Shown: piece by piece, positions 1 to 6,505 of the stretch
How positions within the stretch are numbered: the stretch's first letter is position 1
How the letters are laid out: each line of letters opens with the position of its first letter
Assembly: GCA_023426865.1 (NCBI GenBank)
Contig: JAEZBT010000244.1
Coordinates: 1 to 11,288, forward strand
Source: Actinomycetes bacterium
GTDB taxonomy: Bacteria > Actinomycetota > Actinomycetes > Actinomycetales > Cellulomonadaceae
Reading direction: 5' to 3'
DNA length: 11,288 bases
Notes under the pieces: generated by a model
The model's database searches: none
The model's input: the letters and a program-made list of their open reading frames with translations, nothing else
Told to the model about the DNA's origin: nothing
Position numbers and translations under genes: made by a program

Positions 1-53
1 CCGTGTGGTGGGGCGCCGTGGGCGGCGGTGAGGTCCGTTACCGGCGGCTCGGC

Positions 54-3000
54 TCAGATGAACCTGAGCAGCGAGCGGTTGCGGTACTCGGTCGATCCGA
101 GTATCCCCATGCGGACCTGGTGCTCACCGCGTGATCGGCCGACCTCCACCCATGTGGCCAGGCCGCCCGCATCCCCCGTACGTCCGAGGAAGCCCTGGTA
201 GTACGCGCCCACCCGGCCGCGGCGTGCCTCCGGCGAGAACCAGATGCCGTCCACGACGGTCGCGCGGCCGTGGGCGTCGTAGACCCGGAGCCAGCCCTGG
301 ATCTCGGCGGGCCCGGCCGTCCGGTGCAGCACCGTCGTGTAGAGGGCTGCCACGAAGGTCGCGGGCGTGCCGCCTGCGCGGGCGTAGTACTCGCTGCTGA
401 GCAGGAAGGCACGCTGGACGTCGTCCAGCCCGATGAGTCCCGCCCGCGCGGCCGCGAACCAGGACTGCGCCCCAGCGGTGTCCGGCCCGCGGTCGAGGAC
501 GTCCGCGTAGGCCAGGCGGATCCGCCGCACGACGTACTCGTCGGAGTACATGATCCGCTGAGCGACCTCAGCCTGGCTGACCCCGTCCAGCAGGGCCCGG
601 GTCCAGGTGGCGAGGCCGGTCGGGTCGGGTCTGCGGCCGAGGAGGTCCGCGTAGAGCGCGTGGACGATGGCGCTCGCCAGCTCGACGGTCACGGCTCCCG
701 GCGGGATGACGATCGCCTTGACCGTGACCGCGCGGGTGACCGTGGTCGCGTGGTTGCCGGCGGCGTCGGTGACGTCGTAGCGGAGCGTGTAGGTCCCGGC
801 CCTGGTGAGGTTGACGGTGCCGGTGGTGACGATGGCGGCGGTGAGGTTGCCGTCGCGGTCGTCGGTTGCGGTCGCGCCGGGGTCGGTCCAGGCGTCGCCG
901 ACGGTGAGGGTCACGGTGGCCGGGCCGGTCCGGGTGATGACCGGCGGGGTCGTGTCGGCCGGGACGGGTTCGACCGTGACCGTGCGGGTGACGGTGGTGG
1001 CCGCGTTGCCGGCGGCGTCGGAGACGTCGTAGCTCAGCGTGTAGTCGCCCACCGTGTCCGGGTCGACGGTGCCGGTGGTGACGATGGCGGCGGTCAGGTT
1101 GCCGTCGCGGTCGTCGACCGCGGTGGCACCCGGGTCCGTCCAGGCGTCGCCGACCGTGAGGGTCACCGTGGCCGGGCCGGTCAGCGTGATGACCGGCGGC
1201 GTCGTGTCGTCCGGGATCACGTCCTCGACCGTCACGGTGCGCGTGACCGTGGTCGCGTGGTTGCCGGCGGCGTCGGAGACGTCGTAGCTCAGCGTGTAGT
1301 CCCCGGCCGTGGTGAGGTCGACGGTGCCGGTGGTGACGATGGCGGCGGTGAGGTCGCCGTCGCGGTCGTCGGTCGCGGTGGCACCCGGGTCCGTCCACGC
1401 GTCCCCGACGCTCACCGTGAACGTCGCGGGCCCGGTCAGGGTGATGACCGGTGGTGTCGTGTCCGGCGGGAGGGGTTCGACCGTGACCGTGCGGGTGACG
1501 GTGGTGGCCGCGTTGCCGGCGGCGTCGCTGACGTCGTAGCTGAGCGTGTAGTCCCCGGCGGCGGCCGGGTCGACGGTGCCGGTGGTGACGATGGCGGCGG
1601 TCAGGTCGCCGTCGCGGTCGTCGACCGCGGTGGCACCCGGGTCGGTCCAGGCGTCGCCGACCGTGAGCGTCACGGCGGCCGGGCCGGTCAGGGTGATGAC
1701 CGGTGGTGTCGTGTCCGGGACCACCGCCGGCGGCTCGAGCCGGAGCATGATCGCGGCCGCGCCGTAGGCGGTCCCGGAGCTGGTGCCGAACTGCGTGGCC
1801 AGCCGCAGGACGCCGTCGGCCCCGGGGCTGATGCCCGTCCAGCGCGCGACGTAGCCGTTGGTCGTGTTGTCACCGGTGACGAAGGTCGTCGCCGCATCGG
1901 TCGGAGCCGCCCCCGTCCCGGTGGACGAGGCGTTCACGAACGCGTCCGCGTCCTCCAGCGCGAACGTCGAGGTCCGGGCCGTGTAGTCGGCGTCGTCGCG
2001 GTTCGCGGTCGTGACCAGCTCGTAGGTGCGGGTCGGGTCCAGGCCCGTGAAGGTCGACGTCATGGTGCTCGACGAGGTCATCCGGTAGGTGCCGGCCACG
2101 TTGACCTTGCCGCCGAAGACCGCCAAGGCGTCGCCGCCCGTCGGGGTGACGCCGTGCCCTCCCGACGAGGAGGCGGTCAGGCCCGACGACGCGGTCACCA
2201 TCTGGATCCCGGCGAGCGGCGAGCCCGTCGCGAAGTCCTTCAGCCCGACGGTCGAACCACTGGTGACCTGCGACGACGAGAGCGAGACCGCGCCCGCCGG
2301 CGAGCTGCCGCCGCTGCTGTTGGTGTCGATGTACGCGGTCCACAGGCCGGGCGTCGCGCACGACGCCGGTGACCACGCGGACACGCCGTTCGCGTTGCGG
2401 GCGCGTACCTGGGCGCAGACCTCGACGCCCGTCGTCAGCCCGGTGAGCGTGTGCGACGTCCCGGACTCGGTGATCGGGTCGGCGGTGTCGCCGTCGATCG
2501 CGAGCTCGTACGACGTCGCGGAGCCGACCGCGGCCCAGGACAGGGCGACCGAGGTGTCGCTCGCGCTGCCGGCCACGAGGTTCGCGGGCGTCGACGGCGG
2601 CGCCGTCGGGTCCGACTCGAGCGCGAGCTTCACCGCCCCCGGTCCGTAGGCCGTGCCGTCGCTGTTCCCGAACTCGGCCCCCAGGACGATCGAGCCGTCG
2701 GCACCCGGCTGGATGCCGGTCCAGCGTGCGACGAAGCCGTTCGCCGTGTTGTTGCCGGTCGAGAACCGCACCCGGCTGCCGTCGCCGATCGCGGTGGTGC
2801 CCGCCGACGACGCGTTGGTGAAGGCGTCCGCGCTCTGCAGCGCGAAGGTCGACGTGCGCTCGTCGTAGTCGGGGTCGTCGCGGTTGCTCGTCGCGACCAG
2901 GGTGTACGTCCGTCCGGGGTCGAGACCGGTGAAGGTCATCGTCATCGACGAGCTGCTGGTCGTCATGTTGTAGCTGCCGGCCAGGTCGACGAAGCCGTCG

Positions 3001-4877
3001 AACTCCTGCGCGGCGTCGGTCGTGGCGGCCGCGTCGGCTCCGTTGGAGTAGCCCCTGACCGTCCCCGACGTGGCGACCTGGACGCCCACCCCGTCGATGG
3101 CCTCGCCGTCCACGACGTCCTTCAGCGTGGTGGTCGAGCTCGGGAGGCTGGTCCAGCGCAGCGCGTTCGGGTGCGTGCCGTCGCTGCTCGTGCCGTACGT
3201 GTCGATGTAGGCCACCCAGTCGGGCTGTGCCGTCGGTGTCGCGCAGGCCTCGTCGGACCAGGCGGAGACGCCGTCACCGTTGACGGCGCGCACCTGGATG
3301 CAGGTCTCCTGGCCGGTGGTGAGTCCGGTGAGCGTCGCGGACGTCGTCGCGCTCGACTGCGGGTGCGCCGTGTCGCCGTCGATCGCGAGCTCGTAGGAGG
3401 TCGCGTAGGTGGCGGCGTGCCAGGTGGCGGTGGCGCTGGTGGCGCCGTCGGCCTCGAGGGTCAGGCCGGCGGGCGTCGCGGGCGGCCCCGTCCGGGTCGT
3501 GAAGGCCCAGGGGGTGTCGGACGTGCTCGACTGCGTCGTGCCGTCGTCGAGGTCGACGTACCACTCGTAGGCCGTCGCGGTGCTCAGCCCCGGCCACGTG
3601 ATCGAGGCCGTGCCGGTGCCGCCGGCGACCGTCGTCGTGCCGAGCGTCTGCCACTCGCCGGGTTCGGTGCTGCTCATCGTCAGCGCGTGGGTGAACGCGC
3701 TGTCGGCGTCGGTCTCCCACTGGTCGAGCAGCGGCGAGTACGTCTGGACGGTGAACGTGTCGGCCTCGGGATCGAAGGTCAGCAGGCGCAGCCAGCCGTT
3801 GCCGTTGTTCGTGCGGCTCTGGTAGTCGGCCATGTGCATCTGCACCGGGTCGCCGCAGGTGTTCGTCTCCTGGCGGTAGGCCTCGCCGCCGCTGCTGTGG
3901 TTGTGGCCGGAGACGATCAGGCGCAGGTTGCAGTTGTCCCGCAGGGTGTTCCACGCGGCCGTGGCGCCCGAGGTGCTCATGGAGCTGCTCGCGTCGTCCT
4001 CGAGCCACTGGTGGGTGTTGAGGACGGCGAGCCGGTCCGGGTACTGGGCGAGCACACCCTCGACCCACATGAGGGCCTCGTCGGGGATGTTGAACTCGAC
4101 CGAGATGATGACGAGGTCCACCCCGCCGGCCGACACGAGGACGTAGCTGTCCTTCCAGCCGCGGTCGGTGAGGTCCTCGTCCTGGTCGACGGTGACCGCG
4201 TCGTTCGGGTCACCGAGGTAGCCGCCGGCCCACCCGAACTGCTGGAGCGAGCCCTCGGCGGGCGCGACCGGGAACGCGGCGTCGAAGCTGCTCGCCGCGG
4301 CGTACGACCGTGAGGTGTCGCCGCGGATCGAGTCGTAGTCGTGGTTGCCGAGGGTGACCGCGAGCGCGAGGTCGGCCCGGCGCAGCGGTGCGAGCGCCGT
4401 GGTCGCGCGGGCCCACTCGCCGGTGGTGACGTTGTTCTGGATGTCCCCGGTGTGCACGACGGCCTGGATGTTGCGCGCCTCCCGCTGGTCGAGGATCCAG
4501 CTCACCTGCTGCTGCATCGTCGCCAGGGCGGTGTCGTTGGCCGTGTAGTTCTGGGTGTCGGGCATGACGACGATGCTGAACGGCTCGGTGTCGCCGCCGG
4601 CGGTCCGCCCGTGGAAGGTCACGTCGACGTCGGCTGCACCTGCCGCGGTGACGTCGACCGAGAGCCCGGGTGCGACGGCCACGCCGGTGGCTCCCGGGGC
4701 CGGCACCGGGTTCCCCGCCGTCGGGTCCCCAGGGGCCGCAGTCACGGGCGACGCGAGTCCGACGAGCACCACCGCCAAGGCGGTGCCGAAGGCAACGCAG
4801 GCAGTGGGCGCGAGGGTGTGGCCGCGGCGGTCTCTGATCGACCTGTCGAGGTGGCGGGGAGCGTTCACAAGGACCAC
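54..4877 (-). CDS. Large exported metallophosphoesterase with FN3, Ig-like and DUF4214 domains
   Basis: Probable secreted or surface-attached calcineurin-like phosphoesterase of 1607 residues; the substrate cannot be told. A basic N-terminus, a hydrophobic stretch (about 26-42) and TAA-P near residue 48 form a signal peptide. The catalytic domain spans about 98-400: PDTQNY (D107, Q109), HTGD (D145), GNHD (N178, H179), NTH (H289) and SGHNH (H325, H327). The first motif is D-x-Q, not D-x-H. An FN3-like segment follows (about 405-462), then FN3 (466-548), a ~200-residue module (553-755), FN3 (760-843), a second copy of that module (845-1048), four DUF5011-type repeats (1055-1387), and DUF4214-like units (about 1400-1607) with four YxxxLxR-like cores. 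No LPXTG motif is present. The start is GTG, with GGAAG only 3 bases upstream; a second GTG lies 9 bases downstream. It is on the same strand as the upstream tetR, 183 bp away, and probably has its own promoter. The domain calls are secure; the biological role is unknown. Confidence 0.93.
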   Translation of the reverse strand: MVLVNAPRHLDRSIRDRRGHTLAPTACVAFGTALAVVLVGLASPVTAAPGDPTAGNPVPAPGATGVAVAPGLSVDVTAAGAADVDVTFHGRTAGGDTEPFSIVVMPDTQNYTANDTALATMQQQVSWILDQREARNIQAVVHTGDIQNNVTTGEWARATTALAPLRRADLALAVTLGNHDYDSIRGDTSRSYAAASSFDAAFPVAPAEGSLQQFGWAGGYLGDPNDAVTVDQDEDLTDRGWKDSYVLVSAGGVDLVIISVEFNIPDEALMWVEGVLAQYPDRLAVLNTHQWLEDDASSSMSTSGATAAWNTLRDNCNLRLIVSGHNHSSGGEAYRQETNTCGDPVQMHMADYQSRTNNGNGWLRLLTFDPEADTFTVQTYSPLLDQWETDADSAFTHALTMSSTEPGEWQTLGTTTVAGGTGTASITWPGLSTATAYEWYVDLDDGTTQSSTSDTPWAFTTRTGPPATPAGLTLEADGATSATATWHAATYATSYELAIDGDTAHPQSSATTSATLTGLTTGQETCIQVRAVNGDGVSAWSDEACATPTAQPDWVAYIDTYGTSSDGTHPNALRWTSLPSSTTTLKDVVDGEAIDGVGVQVATSGTVRGYSNGADAAATTDAAQEFDGFVDLAGSYNMTTSSSSMTMTFTGLDPGRTYTLVATSNRDDPDYDERTSTFALQSADAFTNASSAGTTAIGDGSRVRFSTGNNTANGFVARWTGIQPGADGSIVLGAEFGNSDGTAYGPGAVKLALESDPTAPPSTPANLVAGSASDTSVALSWAAVGSATSYELAIDGDTADPITESGTSHTLTGLTTGVEVCAQVRARNANGVSAWSPASCATPGLWTAYIDTNSSGGSSPAGAVSLSSSQVTSGSTVGLKDFATGSPLAGIQMVTASSGLTASSSGGHGVTPTGGDALAVFGGKVNVAGTYRMTSSSTMTSTFTGLDPTRTYELVTTANRDDADYTARTSTFALEDADAFVNASSTGTGAAPTDAATTFVTGDNTTNGYVARWTGISPGADGVLRLATQFGTSSGTAYGAAAIMLRLEPPAVVPDTTPPVITLTGPAAVTLTVGDAWTDPGATAVDDRDGDLTAAIVTTGTVDPAAAGDYTLSYDVSDAAGNAATTVTRTVTVEPLPPDTTPPVITLTGPATFTVSVGDAWTDPGATATDDRDGDLTAAIVTTGTVDLTTAGDYTLSYDVSDAAGNHATTVTRTVTVEDVIPDDTTPPVITLTGPATVTLTVGDAWTDPGATAVDDRDGNLTAAIVTTGTVDPDTVGDYTLSYDVSDAAGNAATTVTRTVTVEPVPADTTPPVITRTGPATVTLTVGDAWTDPGATATDDRDGNLTAAIVTTGTVNLTRAGTYTLRYDVTDAAGNHATTVTRAVTVKAIVIPPGAVTVELASAIVHALYADLLGRRPDPTGLATWTRALLDGVSQAEVAQRIMYSDEYVVRRIRLAYADVLDRGPDTAGAQSWFAAARAGLIGLDDVQRAFLLSSEYYARAGGTPATFVAALYTTVLHRTAGPAEIQGWLRVYDAHGRATVVDGIWFSPEARRGRVGAYYQGFLGRTGDAGGLATWVEVGRSRGEHQVRMGILGSTEYRNRSLLRFI
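717..1715 (-). repeat. Four tandem DUF5011-type Ig-like repeats within the phosphoesterase gene
   Basis: Four in-frame repeats of about 80 residues plus short linkers run at about 1715-1476, 1463-1224, 1208-969 and 956-717 on the minus strand. Each starts DTTPPVIT and contains VGDAWTDPGAT, DDRDG, TAAIVTTGTV and the end TTVTR-VTV. The spacing between starts is 252, 255 and 252 bases. Repeats 1 and 3 share AVDD, VDP and GNAATT; repeats 2 and 4 share ATDD, LT-AG and GNHATT. This alternation suggests that a two-repeat unit was duplicated with a 507-base period. The repeats probably form a stiff beta-sandwich stalk that holds the catalytic domain away from the C-terminal region. Such near-identity at DNA level makes the block prone to length change and to assembly collapse. 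Confidence 0.93.
1734..2345 (-). repeat. Second copy of the ~200-residue extracellular module
   Basis: Residues about 845-1048, homologous to the copy at 2613-3221. Matching blocks in the same order are WTAYIDT, LKDFATGSPLAG, FGGKVNVAGTYRMT, TFTGLDPTRTYELV, ANRDDADY, RTSTFAL, DADAFVNASS, TGDNTTNGYVARWTGI, PGADG and GTAYGAAAIML. The FN3 domain ahead of each copy is also duplicated: ATSYELAIDGDTA, LTGLTTG and NG-GVSAWS occur in both. The real duplicated unit is therefore FN3 plus module. The two copies have diverged far more than the Ig-like repeats downstream, so this duplication is probably older. Confidence 0.75.
2613..3221 (-). repeat. First copy of a ~200-residue extracellular module
   Basis: Residues about 553-755 of the phosphoesterase. 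The module opens WVAYIDT and continues with LKDVVDGEAI, a FDGFVDLAGSY segment, TFTGLDPGRTYTLV, SNRDD-DY, RTSTFAL, a DAFTNASS segment, TGNNTANGFVARWTGI, PGADG and GTAYGPGAVKL. It is flanked on both sides by FN3-type domains. I have seen this pattern in large extracellular proteins of other bacteria but cannot give it a family name. It is beta-rich and low in charge, consistent with a binding or spacer domain, but nothing in it shows what is bound. Confidence 0.75.
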
Positions 4878-4956
4878 CGGCTTCCAGCCCGCCGCCGCGC
4901 GTCACCGGGGCGCGGGCCGCGGGCGCGAGGGACTGAATGATCACGAGCGTGACATC

Positions 4957-4990
4957 TTCACACTTTGGACACAATGCCCAAATGGGTGAA
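4957..4990 (-). promoter_or_regulatory. Nested inverted repeat upstream of the phosphoesterase gene
   Basis: On the plus strand TTCAC (4957-4961) faces GTGAA (4986-4990). Inside them TTTGG (4964-4968) faces CCAAA (4978-4982), and the inner dyad extends to TTTGGnCAnnnTGnCCAAA. The element sits 80-113 bases upstream of the GTG start at 4877, in a patch clearly richer in A and T than its surroundings. It is a candidate operator or promoter-overlapping site. The regulator is unknown; a proper -35/-10 pair was not convincing. The rest of the 183-bp gap (4878-5060) holds only the GGAAG before the start codon and no terminator I can recognise for tetR. Confidence 0.45.
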
Positions 4991-5060
4991 AATGGAGGAA
5001 TGGGACGACCGATCTGCGAGGACACTCCCGCGGGGGCCGTGCGAGCGCCCGTCGAGCAGA

Positions 5061-5675
5061 TCAGGCGCGGGCGGGCTGCGGGGGTGACACCGGGACCGCG
5101 CCCAGCCCGGGCCCCGTGCGCAGGGCCGGGGTGACGAGCTCGACCACGCGCCGCGCGATCGCGGGCGCGCCCTCGAGCCGGGCTCCGACGAGCGCACCCT
5201 CGACCATCGCCAGCACGAGCAGGAGGTCGTCGACGGTCACGTCGGGGGAGACCAGGCCGGCGTCGCGGGCCCGCTCCAGGGTCGCCTCGAAGACCACCCG
5301 CAACCGGCTGACCAGGCGCTCGATCTGGGCCTCGCCCTCGGGCTCGCGCGCGAGGACGAGGATGACGCCGCGGGTGCGCGCCTGGACCTCGGCCATCCGG
5401 TCGAGCAGGCGGAAGAGCAGGTCGGGCTCGTCCTGGTGCTCGACCGCGTAGGTCTCGTGCTCGCTGATGTGCCGCTCGTACACCGCCGCCGCGAGGTCGA
5501 TCCGGCCGTTGAAGTGTCGGTAGAGCGTGCCGCGCCCCACGCCGGCCCGCCGGACCACGGCGTCGAGCGGGACGTCGGGTCCTTCGGTCGCGAACTCCAC
5601 CTCGGCCGCGGCCACGAGTGCGGCGTGGTTCCGCCGCGCGTCACGGCGCCGGGACACCTGACCGTCGTCGCTCAC
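5061..5675 (-). CDS. TetR/AcrR-family transcriptional regulator
   Basis: DNA-binding repressor of about 204 residues, the usual size for the family. The N-terminal helix-turn-helix is clear at about 19-68: ALVAAAEVEFATEG, then DAVVRRAGVGRGTLYRHF followed by a DLAAAVYERH helix. The rest is helical and should form the dimer and ligand-binding domain (ligand unknown). The open frame runs further upstream, but the family homology begins just before the arginine-rich RRRDARRNH segment, so the GTG at 5675 is preferred; the GTG at 5657 is an alternative. No Shine-Dalgarno is visible. A TACGCT hexamer ending 6 bases before the GTG suggests a leaderless transcript. It is divergent from the acyltransferase, with 117 bp between them, so autoregulation and control of that neighbour are the likely roles. 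The proline-rich tail (PVSPPQPARA) is unremarkable. Confidence 0.9.
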   Translation of the reverse strand: MSDDGQVSRRRDARRNHAALVAAAEVEFATEGPDVPLDAVVRRAGVGRGTLYRHFNGRIDLAAAVYERHISEHETYAVEHQDEPDLLFRLLDRMAEVQARTRGVILVLAREPEGEAQIERLVSRLRVVFEATLERARDAGLVSPDVTVDDLLLVLAMVEGALVGARLEGAPAIARRVVELVTPALRTGPGLGAVPVSPPQPARA

Positions 5676-5681
5676 ACACCG

Positions 5682-5687
5682 AGCGTA
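5682..5687 (-). promoter_or_regulatory. Candidate leaderless -10 element of tetR
   Basis: On the minus strand TACGCT fits the actinobacterial TANNNT -10 pattern. It ends 6 bases before the GTG at 5675, which would put the transcription start at or next to the start codon. That fits the lack of a Shine-Dalgarno. No strong -35 is seen at the expected spacing. Confidence 0.45.
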
Positions 5688-5690
5688 ACC

Positions 5691-5704
5691 GTGACGCAGG
5701 TCAC
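5691..5704. promoter_or_regulatory. GTGAC-GCAG-GTCAC dyad upstream of tetR
   Basis: Perfect 5-bp arms with a 4-base centre. The site lies directly upstream of the putative tetR -10, so a bound protein would block transcription. Read as GTGA-N6-TCAC followed by A, it also matches the general shape of a CRP/FNR-family site. It could therefore be the operator for TetR itself or a site for a Crp-like regulator. Sequence alone does not decide. Confidence 0.4.
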
Positions 5705-5732
5705 ACGTCTGGCCGTCCGCTCCGCGGGTCGT

Positions 5733-5750
5733 GCGGGTTCTCGAACCCGC
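5733..5750. promoter_or_regulatory. 18-bp dyad in the tetR/acyltransferase intergenic region
   Basis: GCGGGTTC (5733-5740) and GAACCCGC (5743-5750) are perfect 8-base inverted arms around a 2-base centre. Its length, symmetry and position between a TetR gene and a divergent gene are typical of a TetR-family operator. It lies 58-75 bases upstream of the tetR start and 43-60 bases upstream of the acyltransferase start, so one bound dimer pair could influence both promoters. With no T-run and no gene ending here, a terminator is unlikely. Confidence 0.5.
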
Positions 5751-5779
5751 CCTCGGGTCGCGCAGCCGCCGATCGTCGG

Positions 5780-5785
5780 TAGCGT
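5780..5785 (+). promoter_or_regulatory. Candidate leaderless -10 element of the acyltransferase gene
   Basis: TAGCGT fits TANNNT and ends 7 bases before the GTG at 5793, so transcription would begin at about the start codon. A GAGG at 5787-5790 is only 2 bases from the GTG, too close for normal Shine-Dalgarno use. The -35 region is not recognisable. Confidence 0.35.
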
Positions 5786-5792
5786 CGAGGCG

Positions 5793-6347
5793 GTGAGCCC
5801 CTACCGTGCGCTCCGTCGGGTCGTGCTGGGCGTCGTCCGCGACGTCACGCTGAACGCCGTCATCGCCTCGCCGCTGGTGCCCACCCGCGCCCGCTGGCTC
5901 GCGTTGCGCGCCGTCGGGATGCCCGTCGAGCGGTGCAGCGTCGCGTCGCGCGTGTGGTTCGGGTCCTCGCGGGTTCGTGTCGGCCGCGGGACCTACATCG
6001 GTCATCACTGCCTGTTCGACACGTGGGCGCCGATCACCATCGGGGAGCGGTGTGCGATCGCCATGCAGGTCTCGTTCGTGACGAGCAGCCACGAGCTCGG
6101 CGGTCCCGAGCGCCGCGCCGGGCCGATGACGGTCCGCCCCGTCACGGTCGGCGACGGCGTCTGGATCGGCGCCCGGGCGACCGTGCTCCCGGGCGTGACG
6201 ATCGGGGAGGGGGCCGTGGTGGCGGCCGGCGCCGTGGTCACGGACGACTGCGCACCGCACACGCTGTACGCCGGCGTCCCGGCCCGGGCGGTGCGCCGGC
6301 TCGGCTCCGTCGCGGACGAGCGCAGCCGGGTGACCGCCCCTTCCTGA
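5793..6347 (+). CDS. Hexapeptide-repeat (left-handed beta-helix) acyltransferase
   Basis: Probable O-acetyltransferase of 184 residues in the NodL/LacA/WcaF-like group, which moves an acyl group from acyl-CoA to a sugar hydroxyl; the acceptor is unknown. Hexapeptide repeats begin near residue 50 (VWFGSSRVRVGRGTYIG), continue with APITIGERCAIA and resume at VTVGDGVWIGARATVLPGV through VVAAGAVVTDD. The likely catalytic histidine is H100 in TSSHELGG, in the loop that interrupts the helix. The C-terminal YAGVPARAVRRL is the usual cofactor-site end motif. The N-terminal ~45 residues are partly hydrophobic but no signal peptide is seen. The frame is open further upstream across tetR; the GTG at 5793 is chosen because it lies beyond tetR, gives the family length and follows a TANNNT element. 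It probably modifies an exopolysaccharide, cell-wall sugar or glycolipid. Nothing links it directly to the downstream phosphorylase operon. Confidence 0.87.
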   Translation: MSPYRALRRVVLGVVRDVTLNAVIASPLVPTRARWLALRAVGMPVERCSVASRVWFGSSRVRVGRGTYIGHHCLFDTWAPITIGERCAIAMQVSFVTSSHELGGPERRAGPMTVRPVTVGDGVWIGARATVLPGVTIGEGAVVAAGAVVTDDCAPHTLYAGVPARAVRRLGSVADERSRVTAPS

Positions 6348-6430
6348 GCGGACTCTGCGTGGTCGGACACGCGACGGCCGTCCGCCCCGCCATGGTGGTG
6401 GAGTTCTGCGCCCGATGATGGCATGATCTG

Positions 6431-6451
6431 TGTTAGTAAGTCTTCCTAACA
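6431..6451. promoter_or_regulatory. 21-bp near-palindrome upstream of the mutase-phosphorylase operon
   Basis: The site has the form TGTTAGnAAGnCTTnCTAACA: nine of the ten base pairs around the central base are symmetric (only T6437/C6445 mismatch). It lies 55 bases upstream of the first start codon, in an AT-rich island within very GC-rich DNA. TTAG/CTAA half-sites with AA/TT inside resemble, from memory, operators of ROK-family (NagC/XylR-like) sugar repressors in actinobacteria; that assignment is inference. It most likely overlaps the operon promoter and lets a sugar-responsive repressor control both downstream genes. The rest of the 158-bp gap (6348-6505) holds only the GGAGG at 6497-6501. 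Confidence 0.6.
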
Positions 6452-6505
6452 AAACGTCCCGGGCGGGCATGCGCACCGCCCGTCGGCAGCACACCCGGAG
6501 GCGTC

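Noticed and set aside
270..4940. Long open frames on the plus strand opposite the phosphoesterase gene, up to 700 codons
   Set aside because: Their translations are arginine-, glycine- and proline-rich low-complexity sequence without domains. They arise because GC-rich third positions remove stop codons from antisense frames.
4980..4991. TTCACCC on the minus strand as a PhoP box
   Set aside because: Streptomyces-type PhoP boxes need direct repeats of about 11 bases; only one unit is seen here.
4937..5134. Small plus-strand open frame, with a GGAGG followed by ATG near 4995-5003
   Set aside because: It runs antisense into the tetR 3' end, has no recognisable protein features, and the purine-rich patch is explained by the AT-rich upstream region of the phosphoesterase gene.
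6348..6385. Possible hairpin after the acyltransferase gene (GCGGAC with GTCCGC, or CGGAC with GTCCG)
   Set aside because: Arms are only 5-6 bases, the alternatives compete, the loop is long or unstable and no T-run follows; too weak to call a terminator.
5676..6494. N-terminal extension of the TetR frame, giving a 477-residue protein
   Set aside because: The extension runs antisense through the acyltransferase gene and is not TetR-like; the family homology starts near the GTG at 5675.
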